Source of the DNA: an uncultured Prevotellaceae bacterium
GTDB lineage: Bacteria; Bacteroidota; Bacteroidia; Bacteroidales; Bacteroidaceae
Length of the DNA stretch: 64,000 bases
Reading direction: 5' to 3'
NCBI GenBank assembly: GCA_900316975.1
Contig: ONFA01000004.1
Coordinates: 1 to 64,000 of the forward strand
Position 1 is the stretch's first letter. Each line of letters begins with the position of its first letter. Positions 1-8,417 of this stretch are shown here, piece by piece. The notes under the pieces were generated by a model. The model searched no databases. It was not told where the DNA came from and saw nothing but the letters and a program-made list of their open reading frames with translations. Made by a program: the position numbers and the translations under genes.

Positions 1-77
1 AAGACCTGTTCAAGCCTCTCAAAGAGACTGCCAAGCTGGATGATGGGCAACTCTATTTTGACTTCAAATTTGATTAA
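1..77 (+). CDS. 3' end of an unidentified gene (5' end outside window)
   Basis: Reading frame 3 is open from the window edge and ends at a TAA at 75-77. The visible 24 residues end in LYFDFKFD, an alternating aromatic/charged pattern like the last strand of a beta-rich secreted or outer-membrane protein. That is only an impression, and 24 residues are too few to name a family. The other two plus-strand frames give no comparable ending directly before the intergenic gap. Confidence 0.5.
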   Translation, partial: DLFKPLKETAKLDDGQLYFDFKFD

Positions 78-227
78 CATATATTAAGAGACACTAGTGT
101 TATTTTTTCAAAGTTTCAAATTATATTAGATGTGCGCAAGCCTTCAAATTGCTTGTGCAGTAGCCTCTAAAATACTTGTGCAGGACATGTACAAATGCAT
201 GTGGCGAAGAAGTAATAATGGATATGG

Positions 228-271
228 AAGGTATAAAATACAAAAGAAGCACATCCATTGGACATGCTTCT
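228..271 (-). terminator. Intrinsic terminator of the J-domain gene
   Basis: On the minus strand a 7-bp stem (AGAAGCA 245-251 pairing with TGCTTCT 265-271, 13-nt loop) is followed by a T-rich tail reading TTTTGTATTTTATACC. It lies about 45 bp past the stop of the leftward J-domain gene. Confidence 0.6.
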
Positions 272-313
272 CTATTGTCTTTATATTGTTATGCTACATG
301 GGGCTGAGTTTTA

Positions 314-967
314 TCACCCTCTTCGTGCCTGTTCGATGAGTGCTTTCTGCTGGTCGGTCAGATTGGCAGGAATGGTGACATCGAAGACAATGATGAGGTC
401 TTTGGGTGTGCCGTCACTCTTGGTGCCGCCCTTCCCTTTCAGACGCACTTTCTTGCCCGGCTGGGTGCCTGGTGCCACTTTCAGTTTGTATTTGCCATAG
501 GTACTGCTGACGATGAGTTCACCGCCGAGGATGGCTGTCCACACATCGATTGAAACATGGGCTTCCACTTCGGAAGGTTCGGCAGAACGACGTGTGGCAC
601 GTGCTCTACGCCCTCCTCCCATGCTTCCAAAGATTTGCTGGAAGAAGTCACTCATGCCACCTTCTCCGCTCATGTTGAAGGAGAAGCCTTCAAAGGGATT
701 ACCTCCTCCTCCATCAGTGCCGAAACCTCCGAACTGCTCTGCCTGTTTCCAGTTCTCACCGTATTGGTCATACTTGGCACGTTTTTCAGGGTCATTGAGC
801 ACTTCGTATGCCTCGTTCAGCATCTGGAACTTCGCCTTGGCTTTGGGGTCGTCAGGGTGAAGGTCGGGATGAAACTGTTTGGAACGCTTGCGGTATGCCG
901 CCCTTATGTCTTTCTGAGGGGTGTCCTTAGGGATGCCCATCACTTTGTAATAATCTATAAATGCCAT
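314..967 (-). CDS. cbpA: J-domain co-chaperone, CbpA/DnaJ class B
   Basis: This 217-residue protein should stimulate DnaK ATPase in the cytoplasm and deliver clients. The J-domain fills residues 1-70 with HPD at 33-35. A Gly/Phe-rich linker follows (about 75-135, [10 protein letters not shown] and similar), then a C-terminal substrate-binding beta domain containing [17 protein letters not shown]. The CxxCxGxG zinc fingers of DnaJ are missing, which separates it from the true dnaJ at 22.7 kb. The start at 967 ([11 protein letters not shown]) is preferred because family members begin there; the upstream in-frame ATG at 1015 would add a tail with no counterpart. CbpA is often paired with the modulator CbpM, but no cbpM-like ORF is adjacent. 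It is a single-gene transcript facing the neighbouring phosphoesterase gene. Confidence 0.9.
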   Translation of the reverse strand: MAFIDYYKVMGIPKDTPQKDIRAAYRKRSKQFHPDLHPDDPKAKAKFQMLNEAYEVLNDPEKRAKYDQYGENWKQAEQFGGFGTDGGGGNPFEGFSFNMSGEGGMSDFFQQIFGSMGGGRRARATRRSAEPSEVEAHVSIDVWTAILGGELIVSSTYGKYKLKVAPGTQPGKKVRLKGKGGTKSDGTPKDLIIVFDVTIPANLTDQQKALIEQARRG

Positions 968-1131
968 AATTTCAGTGTTTTTTTCAACAAAGAAGCACAA
1001 CAAAAAAGATGCCAATAAGGAGATTCTCGGTAAAAAACTGAAAATTTAAAACTAAAAGTGAATATTTCCATGAGCCAAAGAACTGGTAACTGAAACTTTT
1101 AGTTCTTAGTTTTTAACTATTAACCCGAATC

Positions 1132-1249
1132 GGTCATTAGGCCACTTCGTGGCTCTGTCGTAAAACAAATTTGAATAATTATCATAATTTCACCCACTAA
1201 TTTCTATAATTATGATAATTTAATTATGGTAATTTGTTTCTTAATGACC
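1132..1249. repeat. Nested palindromic intergenic element
   Basis: Inverted arms are nested around a centre near 1198: GGTCATTA (1132-1139) with TAATGACC (1242-1249), ACAAATT (1165-1171) with AATTTGT (1231-1237), and AATTATCATAATT (1177-1189) with AATTATGATAATT (1208-1220). A small hairpin, GCCAC-TTC-GTGGC, sits at 1141-1153. It occupies much of the 407-bp gap between the J-protein and phosphoesterase genes and holds no ORF. It is probably a miniature inverted-repeat element or another dispersed palindrome. The remainder of the gap holds only A/T-rich palindromes (for example 1313-1338) and the promoter at 1336-1366. Confidence 0.6.
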
Positions 1250-1335
1250 CATTTGGGATTAACTTTTTTTTCGTACCGTTGGCTTCGCCGAAGGTACTCT
1301 CGTTCGACAATAAAAAAGAAAAAAGGTTTTTTCTT

Positions 1336-1366
1336 TTTGTATTGTTCTCACTTATTCGTACCTTTG
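1336..1366 (+). promoter_or_regulatory. Bacteroidetes-type promoter for the phosphoesterase gene
   Basis: TTTG at 1336-1339, a 19-bp spacer and TACCTTTG at 1359-1366 match the Bacteroidetes -33/-7 consensus. Transcription should start near 1372, only about 3 nt before the ATG at 1375. Confidence 0.75.
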
Positions 1367-1374
1367 CAAACTGA

Positions 1375-3081
1375 ATGAGCACACAAACGAAACATCTGAA
1401 AATTATTTTCACGACGGACGTTCACGGAAATTACTTCCCTTACGACTTCCGTCATGACCACTGGGGTAAGGGAAGCCTCCAGAGGGTGCATGCGTTTGTG
1501 GCAAAGGTGGTTCAAGAGAACCCTGGCAATATGCTTTTAGTTGATGGAGGAGACATGTTGCAAGGTGAACCGACTGCTTATTATTTCAATAATCATTGTG
1601 AGAACTCCCGACATCGAGTGGCTGACATCTGCAACTACATCGGGTATGACGTGGCTGTGATTGGCAATCATGACATTGAGATGGGTAAGCATATTTATGA
1701 CAAATATGTGAAGGAGTGCAGTTTCCCCATCTTAGGTGCCAATGCCATCAACATTGACACTGGTGAGCCTTATTTTCAACCTTATGAGGTGTTCTACCGT
1801 CAAGGGCTGAAAATTGCGGTGATTGGTTTCATCACACCAGCCATTCCGCATTGGATTCCGAAGGAAATCTGGAAAGGACTCCGTTTTGAAGACATCCGTG
1901 AGAGTGCTGAACGATGGGTAAAAACAGTGAAGGAGGAAGAGAACCCTGACTTTATTATAGGTCTGCTGCATTCTGGTATGGATGAAGGTATTGTGACAGA
2001 TGCTTACAAAGAGAATGCGACACGGGAAACTGCCGAGAATGTGGAAGGCTTCGACTTGATCCTATATGGGCATGACCATGCGAGCAACATGGAGGAAGTG
2101 ACCACGAAGGGTGGACGTAACGTTCCTTGTATCAACCCCGGATGTTATGCTTATAGCGTAGCGGTTGTTGATGTGGATTTCCGCATAAACGAACAAGGCA
2201 AGGTGACCAGTCATGAAACGCTGTGTACCCTCAACTATATTGGTACGTTGCACAACCAACACGCCAATTCTTTCCGCCGTCATTTTGCATACCCATTTCA
2301 TGAGGTGAAGCGTTTTGCCGCTGAAAAGATAGGCACATTCCTCAATCGTGTGGATGTGACGGATGCCTATTTCGGTTCGTCTGCCTATATTGACTTGATT
2401 CAAGATTTGCAGTTGAAAGTGAGCGGTGCCGACCTCTCGTTCAGTGCCCCACTCTTCTTCAATGCTTCTATTGAGGCTGGCGACATCAAGGTGAGCAACC
2501 TTTTCGACCTCTACCGATTTGAAGACCACCTCTACACTCTGCTGCTCACAGGGGAGGAAATCAAGAACTATTTGGAAATGAGTTATGCGGCATGGACACA
2601 GCAAATGCACTCTCCTAATGACCCCATGTTGCTCATCAGTCCTATGAAGGGGAATCCAGAGCGTATGGGTTTTAAAAACTTTATCTTCAACTTTGACTCG
2701 GCGGCAGGCATCCACTATGAGGTGGATGTCACAAAGCCCGAAGGCGACAAGGTGCACATCTTGAGCATGGACGACGGAAAGCCTTTCCTGATGAACGAGA
2801 CATACACTGTGGCCATGACGGCCTATCGCGCCAATGGCGGTGGCGAACTGCTGACGAAAGGGGCTGGATTGTCGAAAGAAGAGATGGACTCACGCATCCT
2901 CAGTGTGAGCAAGTACGACATTCGCCACTATCTGATGGAATATGTGAAGGAATTGGGGACCATCAATCCTCAACCTAAGAAACATTGGCGATTTGTGCCA
3001 GAAGATTGGGTGGCACAAGCAGTAGAGAGGGAAAGAAAAATCCTGTTCGGCAATTCTACACCTGAAGAAGATTCCTTATAA
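1375..3081 (+). CDS. Metallophosphoesterase / 5'-nucleotidase family protein
   Basis: This 568-residue protein belongs to the UshA/CpdB family, which hydrolyses nucleotides or 2',3'-cyclic nucleotides. The N-terminal calcineurin-like domain carries the metal ligands in order: TTDVHGN (D15, H17), VDGGDMLQGE near 55-65, GNHDIEMG near 105, LLHSG near 197 and YGHDHAS near 232. The C-terminal 5'-nucleotidase domain (about 320-540) contains the substrate-loop-like MTAYRANGGGEL. There is no signal peptide, unlike periplasmic UshA, so it probably acts in the cytoplasm. The ATG sits about 3 nt downstream of the predicted transcription start, so the mRNA looks nearly leaderless. The 3' end overlaps the convergent DUF2752 gene by 26 bp. 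The exact substrate cannot be read from the sequence. Confidence 0.85.
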   Translation: MSTQTKHLKIIFTTDVHGNYFPYDFRHDHWGKGSLQRVHAFVAKVVQENPGNMLLVDGGDMLQGEPTAYYFNNHCENSRHRVADICNYIGYDVAVIGNHDIEMGKHIYDKYVKECSFPILGANAINIDTGEPYFQPYEVFYRQGLKIAVIGFITPAIPHWIPKEIWKGLRFEDIRESAERWVKTVKEEENPDFIIGLLHSGMDEGIVTDAYKENATRETAENVEGFDLILYGHDHASNMEEVTTKGGRNVPCINPGCYAYSVAVVDVDFRINEQGKVTSHETLCTLNYIGTLHNQHANSFRRHFAYPFHEVKRFAAEKIGTFLNRVDVTDAYFGSSAYIDLIQDLQLKVSGADLSFSAPLFFNASIEAGDIKVSNLFDLYRFEDHLYTLLLTGEEIKNYLEMSYAAWTQQMHSPNDPMLLISPMKGNPERMGFKNFIFNFDSAAGIHYEVDVTKPEGDKVHILSMDDGKPFLMNETYTVAMTAYRANGGGELLTKGAGLSKEEMDSRILSVSKYDIRHYLMEYVKELGTINPQPKKHWRFVPEDWVAQAVERERKILFGNSTPEEDSL

Positions 3082-3487
3082 TTCCCCAAGCAATAAATAA
3101 TATAATGTACACGCGTGCAAGGACAGGATGTTCCACTGCACGTATGAAATTGTCGCCGCGAGGAATCCGTTTCAGCGCTTCTGCCACAAATAAGGCAATC
3201 ACATACGGAATGCTGACCACAAAGAAGTAGTTGTACGACAAGGCTTCAGTAAATTTCCCATGCAACAAGGCATGGAGGGCACGTTGAAGTCCACATGCAG
3301 GACAATTCCATCCCGTCAATAGACGGAATGGACATTTTGGCATCCACACAGACTTAATCGGGTCGAATAGCGTATAAACGACAATACCCCCCACCATCAG
3401 CAGGAGGAATATCAGCAACCAGAAGAAGGATGATTTGGATTTAGTTGGCTCCACTCCACAATGATGCAAAGACTGCAGCTCCGACAA
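3056..3487 (-). CDS. DUF2752 membrane protein
   Basis: This 143-residue protein carries the DUF2752 signature around residues 50-80: CPFRLLTGWNCPACGLQR, with its CPxCG cysteines, then ALHALLHG. I see three likely membrane segments: about 22-42, 88-106 and 125-141. The family's function is unknown. The ATG at 3487 overlaps the upstream dispanin gene by 47 bp; a GTG at 3454 would reduce the overlap to 14 bp and is a plausible alternative. Either way the two genes are tightly coupled. The 3' end overlaps the convergent phosphoesterase gene. Confidence 0.75.
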   Translation of the reverse strand: MSELQSLHHCGVEPTKSKSSFFWLLIFLLLMVGGIVVYTLFDPIKSVWMPKCPFRLLTGWNCPACGLQRALHALLHGKFTEALSYNYFFVVSIPYVIALFVAEALKRIPRGDNFIRAVEHPVLARVYIILFIAWGIIRNLLQV

Positions 3488-3755
3488 ACAAGAAATAAAA
3501 GAGGGCTATTAGTATTCCTACCACTATAGATGCCACAATGCCTATCATAGCCCATTGGAAAGCACTCTTGGATGCAGCAAGCGCACCTGCATAATCGCCT
3601 GCATAATAGAGTCCATCAACTTTTGCGGCATAGACAATACTCACAATACCAAAGGGCATGCAAAATAAGACTGTTGTCAACACTGCCAGCACCATATTGC
3701 TGTCTGGCTTAGACATAGGAGATTGCTGAGGAGTTGGATTGTCAATTTGTTCCAT
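3441..3755 (-). CDS. CD225/dispanin-family small membrane protein
   Basis: The 104-residue protein has a Pro/Gln-rich start, then the CD225 pattern: a first hydrophobic helix (about 21-43, LAVLTTVLFCMPFGIVSIVYAA), the loop KVDGLYYAGDYAGALAASKSA, and a second helix (about 67-90). This is the architecture of bacterial relatives of eukaryotic IFITM proteins. It overlaps the start of the DUF2752 gene and lies 75 bp downstream of tolC, the gap being filled with heptamer repeats. It may be read through from the efflux operon, since no clear promoter appears in the gap. The function of bacterial members is not established. Confidence 0.7.
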   Translation of the reverse strand: MEQIDNPTPQQSPMSKPDSNMVLAVLTTVLFCMPFGIVSIVYAAKVDGLYYAGDYAGALAASKSAFQWAMIGIVASIVVGILIALFYFLFVGAAVFASLWSGAN

Positions 3756-3770
3756 AAGAAAGAGAGTTGG

Positions 3771-3854
3771 GAGTTTAGAGTTTAGAGTTTAGTGTTTAGA
3801 GTTTAGTGTTTAGAGTTTAGTGTTTAGAGTTTAGTGTTTAGAGTTTAGTGTTGG
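3771..3854. repeat. Tandem heptamer repeat (GAGTTTA/GTGTTTA)
   Basis: Eleven contiguous heptamers G[A/T]GTTTA run from 3771 to 3847, largely alternating to give a 14-bp period, with a degenerate twelfth (GTGTTGG). The tolC stop codon (3831-3833) and its last codons (LNSKH) lie inside the array, which otherwise fills the tolC-dispanin gap. Confidence 0.9.
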
Positions 3855-5240
3855 GAGGAGTGTTCCTGATGCCTTCTTGAGTTGCACATAAGCCAACTGC
3901 AATTGGCAACGGGCATTGACGAGATTGGCATTGCATTGCTGCCATACCGCCTGCGTCTCCAGATAGTCACTCAGTGTCTCAAATCCCACTTCATACTGCT
4001 GTTTAGACAGCCGCATGTTCTCTGCTGCCTGTTCGAGAGCCACCTCGCAAAGATGCTGCTCCGTCTGGGCTTCTTCGTAGAGATTCAGACATTGGGAATA
4101 GTCAAGCTGCATCTGCTCGTCAAGGTCTTGTTGCTCCAACTGCGCTATTTGGTATGCTGCCTTGGCCGAACGTACCTTATTGCTGCCTCCGCCGAAAAGG
4201 TCGAGAGGCATCTTTACAGCCACACCCACAGTGAAAAAGCCATTGTCTATCAGACGTTTTCCCACCAATTCGCCTCCATTGGCATAAGTGTAGGTGGCTC
4301 CCAATGCCACATCGGGCAGATAGTCGCTTCGGGTCAGTTTGATGTTCTGACGTGCCAATTCTGTTTTATTTTCGAGGATGACATGCTCCGGGCGCACCCC
4401 CATGACGGGGATGGAGGACTGTACTGGAAGGCTGGAATCCGTCACCACATCTACCGCACTGTTGAGTGGCAAACCAATGATATGACACAGATTCATCAGA
4501 GCCAACTTGTAGCCATTGTCGGCTTTTTGGATGGAAAGTTCCGCTTCGTTCAATTTGACTTGCACTTTCATGATGTCGTTGCGGGTGCTCATGCCGTGAC
4601 GGAAGGCACCTTCCACGTTCTTTTTCAGTTCCTCAAGCAGAGTCTTGTAACTTCGAGCCACTTTCCCCATATCCTTTGCCTTGATGGCCAAGAAATAGGC
4701 TTCATGGGTCTTCACCACAACCTCCGACTCTGTAAGGCGGATATTTTCGTTGGCCATGTTGACTCCCAGTTTCGACATCTGATAGGCTGTTGTGATTTTA
4801 CCCCCTATATAGATGGGTTCCATCATGGATATGCCGCCTACAAACATATTCTTGATTTTCCACTTCATAGACTGTGACGGGAAATCTGCATACTGATTTA
4901 GCGTGTAAGTGCCATCAGCATTCATCGTCACGTTAGGCATGAATTTTCCTGTCGATTCCACATAATTATATATAGGAAGGTGACCACCGTTCATTGCGAA
5001 ATTCCCTTTGGCTGTACTGTAAAAGTCGATGGCCATGAGATTGAATTGTGGAAAGAAGTTGGCCTTGTAAACCTTTGAATCAAAGCGTGTCTGCTCCAGT
5101 TTCAACTTGGCTGAAGATAATGAGCGGTTGTGTTCAAGAGCCTTGTTCACACATTCGTCCAACGTGAGCGTCTGCGCCCCCACCCTTCCACACACGGCGC
5201 ACAGCATGAAGCTAAAAATATAGAAAGAACTTTTATTCAT
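3831..5240 (-). CDS. TolC-family outer-membrane efflux protein
   Basis: The 469-residue protein begins with a signal peptide (about 1-22, cleavage near GRVGA-Q). Then come the two repeated OEP domains with long coiled-coil helices (AKLKLEQTRFDSKVYKANFFPQF early; QYEVGFETLSDYLETQ near 415). It should form the trimeric outer-membrane channel for the RND pump encoded directly upstream. It is the third gene of an MFP-RND-OEP operon, 27 bp after the RND stop. The last five residues come from the start of the heptamer array, so the C-terminal tail is repeat-derived. Substrates cannot be predicted. Confidence 0.9.
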   Translation of the reverse strand: MNKSSFYIFSFMLCAVCGRVGAQTLTLDECVNKALEHNRSLSSAKLKLEQTRFDSKVYKANFFPQFNLMAIDFYSTAKGNFAMNGGHLPIYNYVESTGKFMPNVTMNADGTYTLNQYADFPSQSMKWKIKNMFVGGISMMEPIYIGGKITTAYQMSKLGVNMANENIRLTESEVVVKTHEAYFLAIKAKDMGKVARSYKTLLEELKKNVEGAFRHGMSTRNDIMKVQVKLNEAELSIQKADNGYKLALMNLCHIIGLPLNSAVDVVTDSSLPVQSSIPVMGVRPEHVILENKTELARQNIKLTRSDYLPDVALGATYTYANGGELVGKRLIDNGFFTVGVAVKMPLDLFGGGSNKVRSAKAAYQIAQLEQQDLDEQMQLDYSQCLNLYEEAQTEQHLCEVALEQAAENMRLSKQQYEVGFETLSDYLETQAVWQQCNANLVNARCQLQLAYVQLKKASGTLLPTLNSKH

Positions 5241-5267
5241 TGTTTTTATTGTTGAGTCAAAAATGTA

Positions 5268-8200
5268 CTATTTCACCTTGAAGAACATTGCATAAAGCAC
5301 TGGGATGAAGATGAGCGTGATGAGCGTGCCCATGAAGAGTCCTCCCATGATGGTGACGGCCAACGAGCCGAACATGGAGTCAGGCACTAATGGAATCATG
5401 CCAAGAATGGTCGTAAGACTTGCCATCATCACAGGGCGCAGACGTGATTTGGAACTTTGAATAAGTGCCAAACGAGGTTCAATGCCTTGCGATATTTCTA
5501 ACGTGATTTCATCCATGAGGACTATTCCATTCTTTATCATCATACCAATCAGACCAAGCACACCGACAATTGCAACGAATCCGAACGGTTTTCCCGTCAG
5601 CATCACCACGGGAATAACACCAATAATCACCAATGGAATGCAGCAGAAAATGATGGCAGGTTTCTTGTAGTCCTTAAAAAGCATCACCAGAATGAGCAAC
5701 ATGATGACGATGCAGATGGGGAAGCCATTGAAGAGATACTTCATGGATTGGTCGGAAGCCTTCTTCTCTCCTTCCCATGAGAAGGTGTATCCTTCTGGAA
5801 GTGATATCTTTTCTATTTCTTTTGCTATCGCCTTGCGAGCTGCCTCTGTACCCACACCTGGACAAGGCGAACACTGTAGCCGCTGAGTTCGCTGTCCGTT
5901 ATTACGTACCACAACCGGCTCTTCCCATTTGATGTCGATTCCGTGAGACACCTGTTTGAGTGGTGTGGTTTGTATCAGATTCTCTACAATCTGGTCACGG
6001 GTAACTGTACCAGCCATCAATTTCTGTATCGTTGAGCGGTTCAAGAACTGGCCAACATTTGGAATGGTGCCAAACACGTAGGCGTTCTCCAAATTTTCCA
6101 CATTTTCACCATTCTCGTCGGTACACTTCACATAGATGTTTTCTGGATTGATGCCATCGTAGAAAGTGCCAATTGGCATCCCGCTTGTATATGCCATCAT
6201 AGAGAGTGCCACATCGTTGCGCGACAGACCACTATTTCGTGCTGATGCTTGGTCGTAGTCGATGCTCAGCACAGGCACCAGAGGCTCCCAATCAGAGGTG
6301 GCGAGATACACCTTGTCTGAAGCCTCCACAATGGCTCTTGCGGAATCTGTCAGTCGGTGCAGTACCGCCGGGTCAGGACCGCTGAAACATGCCTCAATCG
6401 GATACTTCTTGAACATTAGGTTATATCGTTTGAACTTTACATAAGCATCGGGATAGAGGTCATTGATTTCCTTTTGTAGGGAATCAATATGCTTCACCAA
6501 TTCCGATGGAGATGTGAAATCAATAATCAGTTCACCGTATGCCAAAGATGGCGTGGCAATGGAACGCACCAGATTATAGCGTGAAGGGGTTCCACCTACT
6601 GATGTTGTGACATGCTTGATGTAGTCACGCTTCATTAGCATTTGACGAATTTCTTCCAAATCGCGTGCCGTTTCTGTGGAATTATATCCCTCGGGCAATT
6701 TGTACTCCATGTACAACTGGTCGTACTCCATATCAGGGAAGAATGCCTGATTGACGAACTTGTAGCAGAAGGCACTCAAAGCCAGCAGTACCACGGCGCA
6801 GACAATAGTTGTCTTTCGATGCTTCAAACCAAAAACCAACACATTTTCCAGTACGTCGTATGATTTGCCTTGATAAAGTTCCGTGTTCTTCTGCTCGTCC
6901 TGCATTTCCACTTTCTTAAACATGCGATTGCTCATCACAGGCACATGAATCAATGCCAAAATCCAACTGAGCAGCAAACTTACGGCAATAACGATGAAGA
7001 GGTCGCGTACATATACACCAGCCGTATCAGGACTCATGAAAATGGGCAAGAATGCTAATATGGCAATCAGTGTTGCCCCCAACAATGGCATGGCTGTTTT
7101 CTGTCCGATGGAAGTCAAGGCTTCCACACGTGGCTTTCCCAATTTCATGTCCACCATGATGCCATCGACAATCACAATGGCATTATCGACCAGCATACCC
7201 ATCGCCAAAATGAAACTGGCAAGTGACACACGCTGCAAGGTGCCATCAAAACCCTTCAGGACTAAGAAGGAACCAAACACAATAACCACCAAACTAGAAC
7301 CAATGATATAACCGCTTCTCCATCCCATGAAGAATACAAGCAGCAACACCACAATCGCTACTGATTCGAACAAATTGACGAGAAAGGTGTTGAGAGCGTC
7401 ATTCACACGTTCTGGCTGAAAAAACACCTTCTGACATTCGATTCCTGCAGGAAAACGTTTCCCCACTTCCTCTACAACGTCCTCTACTTTTGTACCCACT
7501 TTTAAGATGTCATAATCAGCCGAGCAAGCAATGCTGATACCCAACGCACGAGTTCCGTCGTATGACATCTGATTACGAGTCGGCACCTCATAAGCCTTCA
7601 CCACTGTGGCTATGTCCTTGATGCGTAACTGGTCGTCATCATGTCCCTGAATCAGCATGTTGGCAATGTCGTCAACATTGTTAAACTTGTCATCCACCGT
7701 CACACGAATCCGCCGGTTACCATTGTCATAGTATCCAGCATAGTCAGTCTTGTTTTGATTGTTGAGCGTTAGAATAACCTCCGTAGGCATTACTCCAAGG
7801 TTCGCCATCTTGTCTTCGCAAAGTTCGATGTTGATGCACTGGTTGCGTTTTCCGTAGATTTCCACACGGCTCACCCCATCAATCTCGCTTACACTTCGTT
7901 TTATGAGTTCCGCATAGTCGTTCAGTTCCTTATCACTTTGTCCGTCACCCTTTAGCGCATAAAACATACCAAAAACATCGCCAAAATCGTCCCTGACCTG
8001 AGATGTCGAAGTGCCTTGTGGCAACTTGCTCTGTGCATTAGCCACTTTCCGACGAAGCATGTCCCATTGCTGTTCCACACTCTCGTCAGGAACCGTTGTC
8101 AGCAACTCCACAGTGATTAGGCTCAAGTCTGCAAAACTTGAGGATTGTATGTTATTGATGGTAGACATCTCTCGAATACTCTTCTCCAGCGGATCGGTCA

Positions 8201-8387
8201 CTTCCAGTTCCACCTGATGTGATGATGCACCCGGGTAGGTCGTTATCACCATTGCCTGTTTCACCTTAATGGCAGGATCTTCCAATTTTGACATTGAGCC
8301 ATAGGCCAGCAATCCGCCCACCACCAATATTGCTACCAGAAAATTGATGAGTTTGCTATTATCTAATGCCCATTTGCTTAAATTCAT
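5268..8387 (-). CDS. RND efflux permease (AcrB/HAE-type)
   Basis: At 1039 residues this has normal RND length: 12 membrane helices in two repeats with two large periplasmic loops. TM1 starts at about residue 12. The second-repeat TM region includes FGFVAIVGVLGLIGMMIKNGIVLMDE near 940. The TM4 relay motif reads MGMLVDNAIVIVDG near 396-409, with Asp-Asn rather than the Asp-Asp of AcrB; TM10 keeps the Lys of IKNGI. It is an inner-membrane proton-driven exporter working with the adjacent MFP and TolC proteins. The gaps to both neighbours are 27 bp, consistent with one operon. The class is certain; the substrate (drug, bile salt or other) is not. Confidence 0.92.
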   Translation of the reverse strand: MNLSKWALDNSKLINFLVAILVVGGLLAYGSMSKLEDPAIKVKQAMVITTYPGASSHQVELEVTDPLEKSIREMSTINNIQSSSFADLSLITVELLTTVPDESVEQQWDMLRRKVANAQSKLPQGTSTSQVRDDFGDVFGMFYALKGDGQSDKELNDYAELIKRSVSEIDGVSRVEIYGKRNQCINIELCEDKMANLGVMPTEVILTLNNQNKTDYAGYYDNGNRRIRVTVDDKFNNVDDIANMLIQGHDDDQLRIKDIATVVKAYEVPTRNQMSYDGTRALGISIACSADYDILKVGTKVEDVVEEVGKRFPAGIECQKVFFQPERVNDALNTFLVNLFESVAIVVLLLVFFMGWRSGYIIGSSLVVIVFGSFLVLKGFDGTLQRVSLASFILAMGMLVDNAIVIVDGIMVDMKLGKPRVEALTSIGQKTAMPLLGATLIAILAFLPIFMSPDTAGVYVRDLFIVIAVSLLLSWILALIHVPVMSNRMFKKVEMQDEQKNTELYQGKSYDVLENVLVFGLKHRKTTIVCAVVLLALSAFCYKFVNQAFFPDMEYDQLYMEYKLPEGYNSTETARDLEEIRQMLMKRDYIKHVTTSVGGTPSRYNLVRSIATPSLAYGELIIDFTSPSELVKHIDSLQKEINDLYPDAYVKFKRYNLMFKKYPIEACFSGPDPAVLHRLTDSARAIVEASDKVYLATSDWEPLVPVLSIDYDQASARNSGLSRNDVALSMMAYTSGMPIGTFYDGINPENIYVKCTDENGENVENLENAYVFGTIPNVGQFLNRSTIQKLMAGTVTRDQIVENLIQTTPLKQVSHGIDIKWEEPVVVRNNGQRTQRLQCSPCPGVGTEAARKAIAKEIEKISLPEGYTFSWEGEKKASDQSMKYLFNGFPICIVIMLLILVMLFKDYKKPAIIFCCIPLVIIGVIPVVMLTGKPFGFVAIVGVLGLIGMMIKNGIVLMDEITLEISQGIEPRLALIQSSKSRLRPVMMASLTTILGMIPLVPDSMFGSLAVTIMGGLFMGTLITLIFIPVLYAMFFKVK

Positions 8388-8396
8388 AATCTTTCA

Positions 8397-8417
8397 ATAA
8401 TCAATTATCAATTGTCA
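8397..8417. repeat. Three tandem heptamers at the MFP stop codon
   Basis: ATAATCA-ATTATCA-ATTGTCA, three 7-bp units. The last includes the TGA stop of the MFP gene (8415-8417 on the minus strand). It is the only content of the MFP-RND junction. Confidence 0.6.

Noticed and set aside
130..339. 69-codon plus-strand frame in the first intergenic gap
   Set aside because: It has no promoter, no recognisable domain, and overlaps the terminator and 3' end of the leftward J-domain gene.
396..1018. Plus-strand frames over the J-domain gene (for example 557-1018)
   Set aside because: They are reverse-complement shadows of the Gly/Phe-rich chaperone sequence and lack independent signals.
3771..3854. 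CRISPR array
   Set aside because: The units are 7 bp and contiguous, with no spacers and no cas genes nearby. The 23-bp units at 15572 are also contiguous, so not CRISPR.
3882..4877. 331-codon frame antisense to tolC
   Set aside because: It is His/Cys/Leu-rich in the manner of a reverse frame, has no domain, and lies wholly over a well-supported TolC gene. The same reason rejects the long antisense frames over rel (53484-54386), the phosphoesterase (2062-2757) and the MFS gene (43136-43756).
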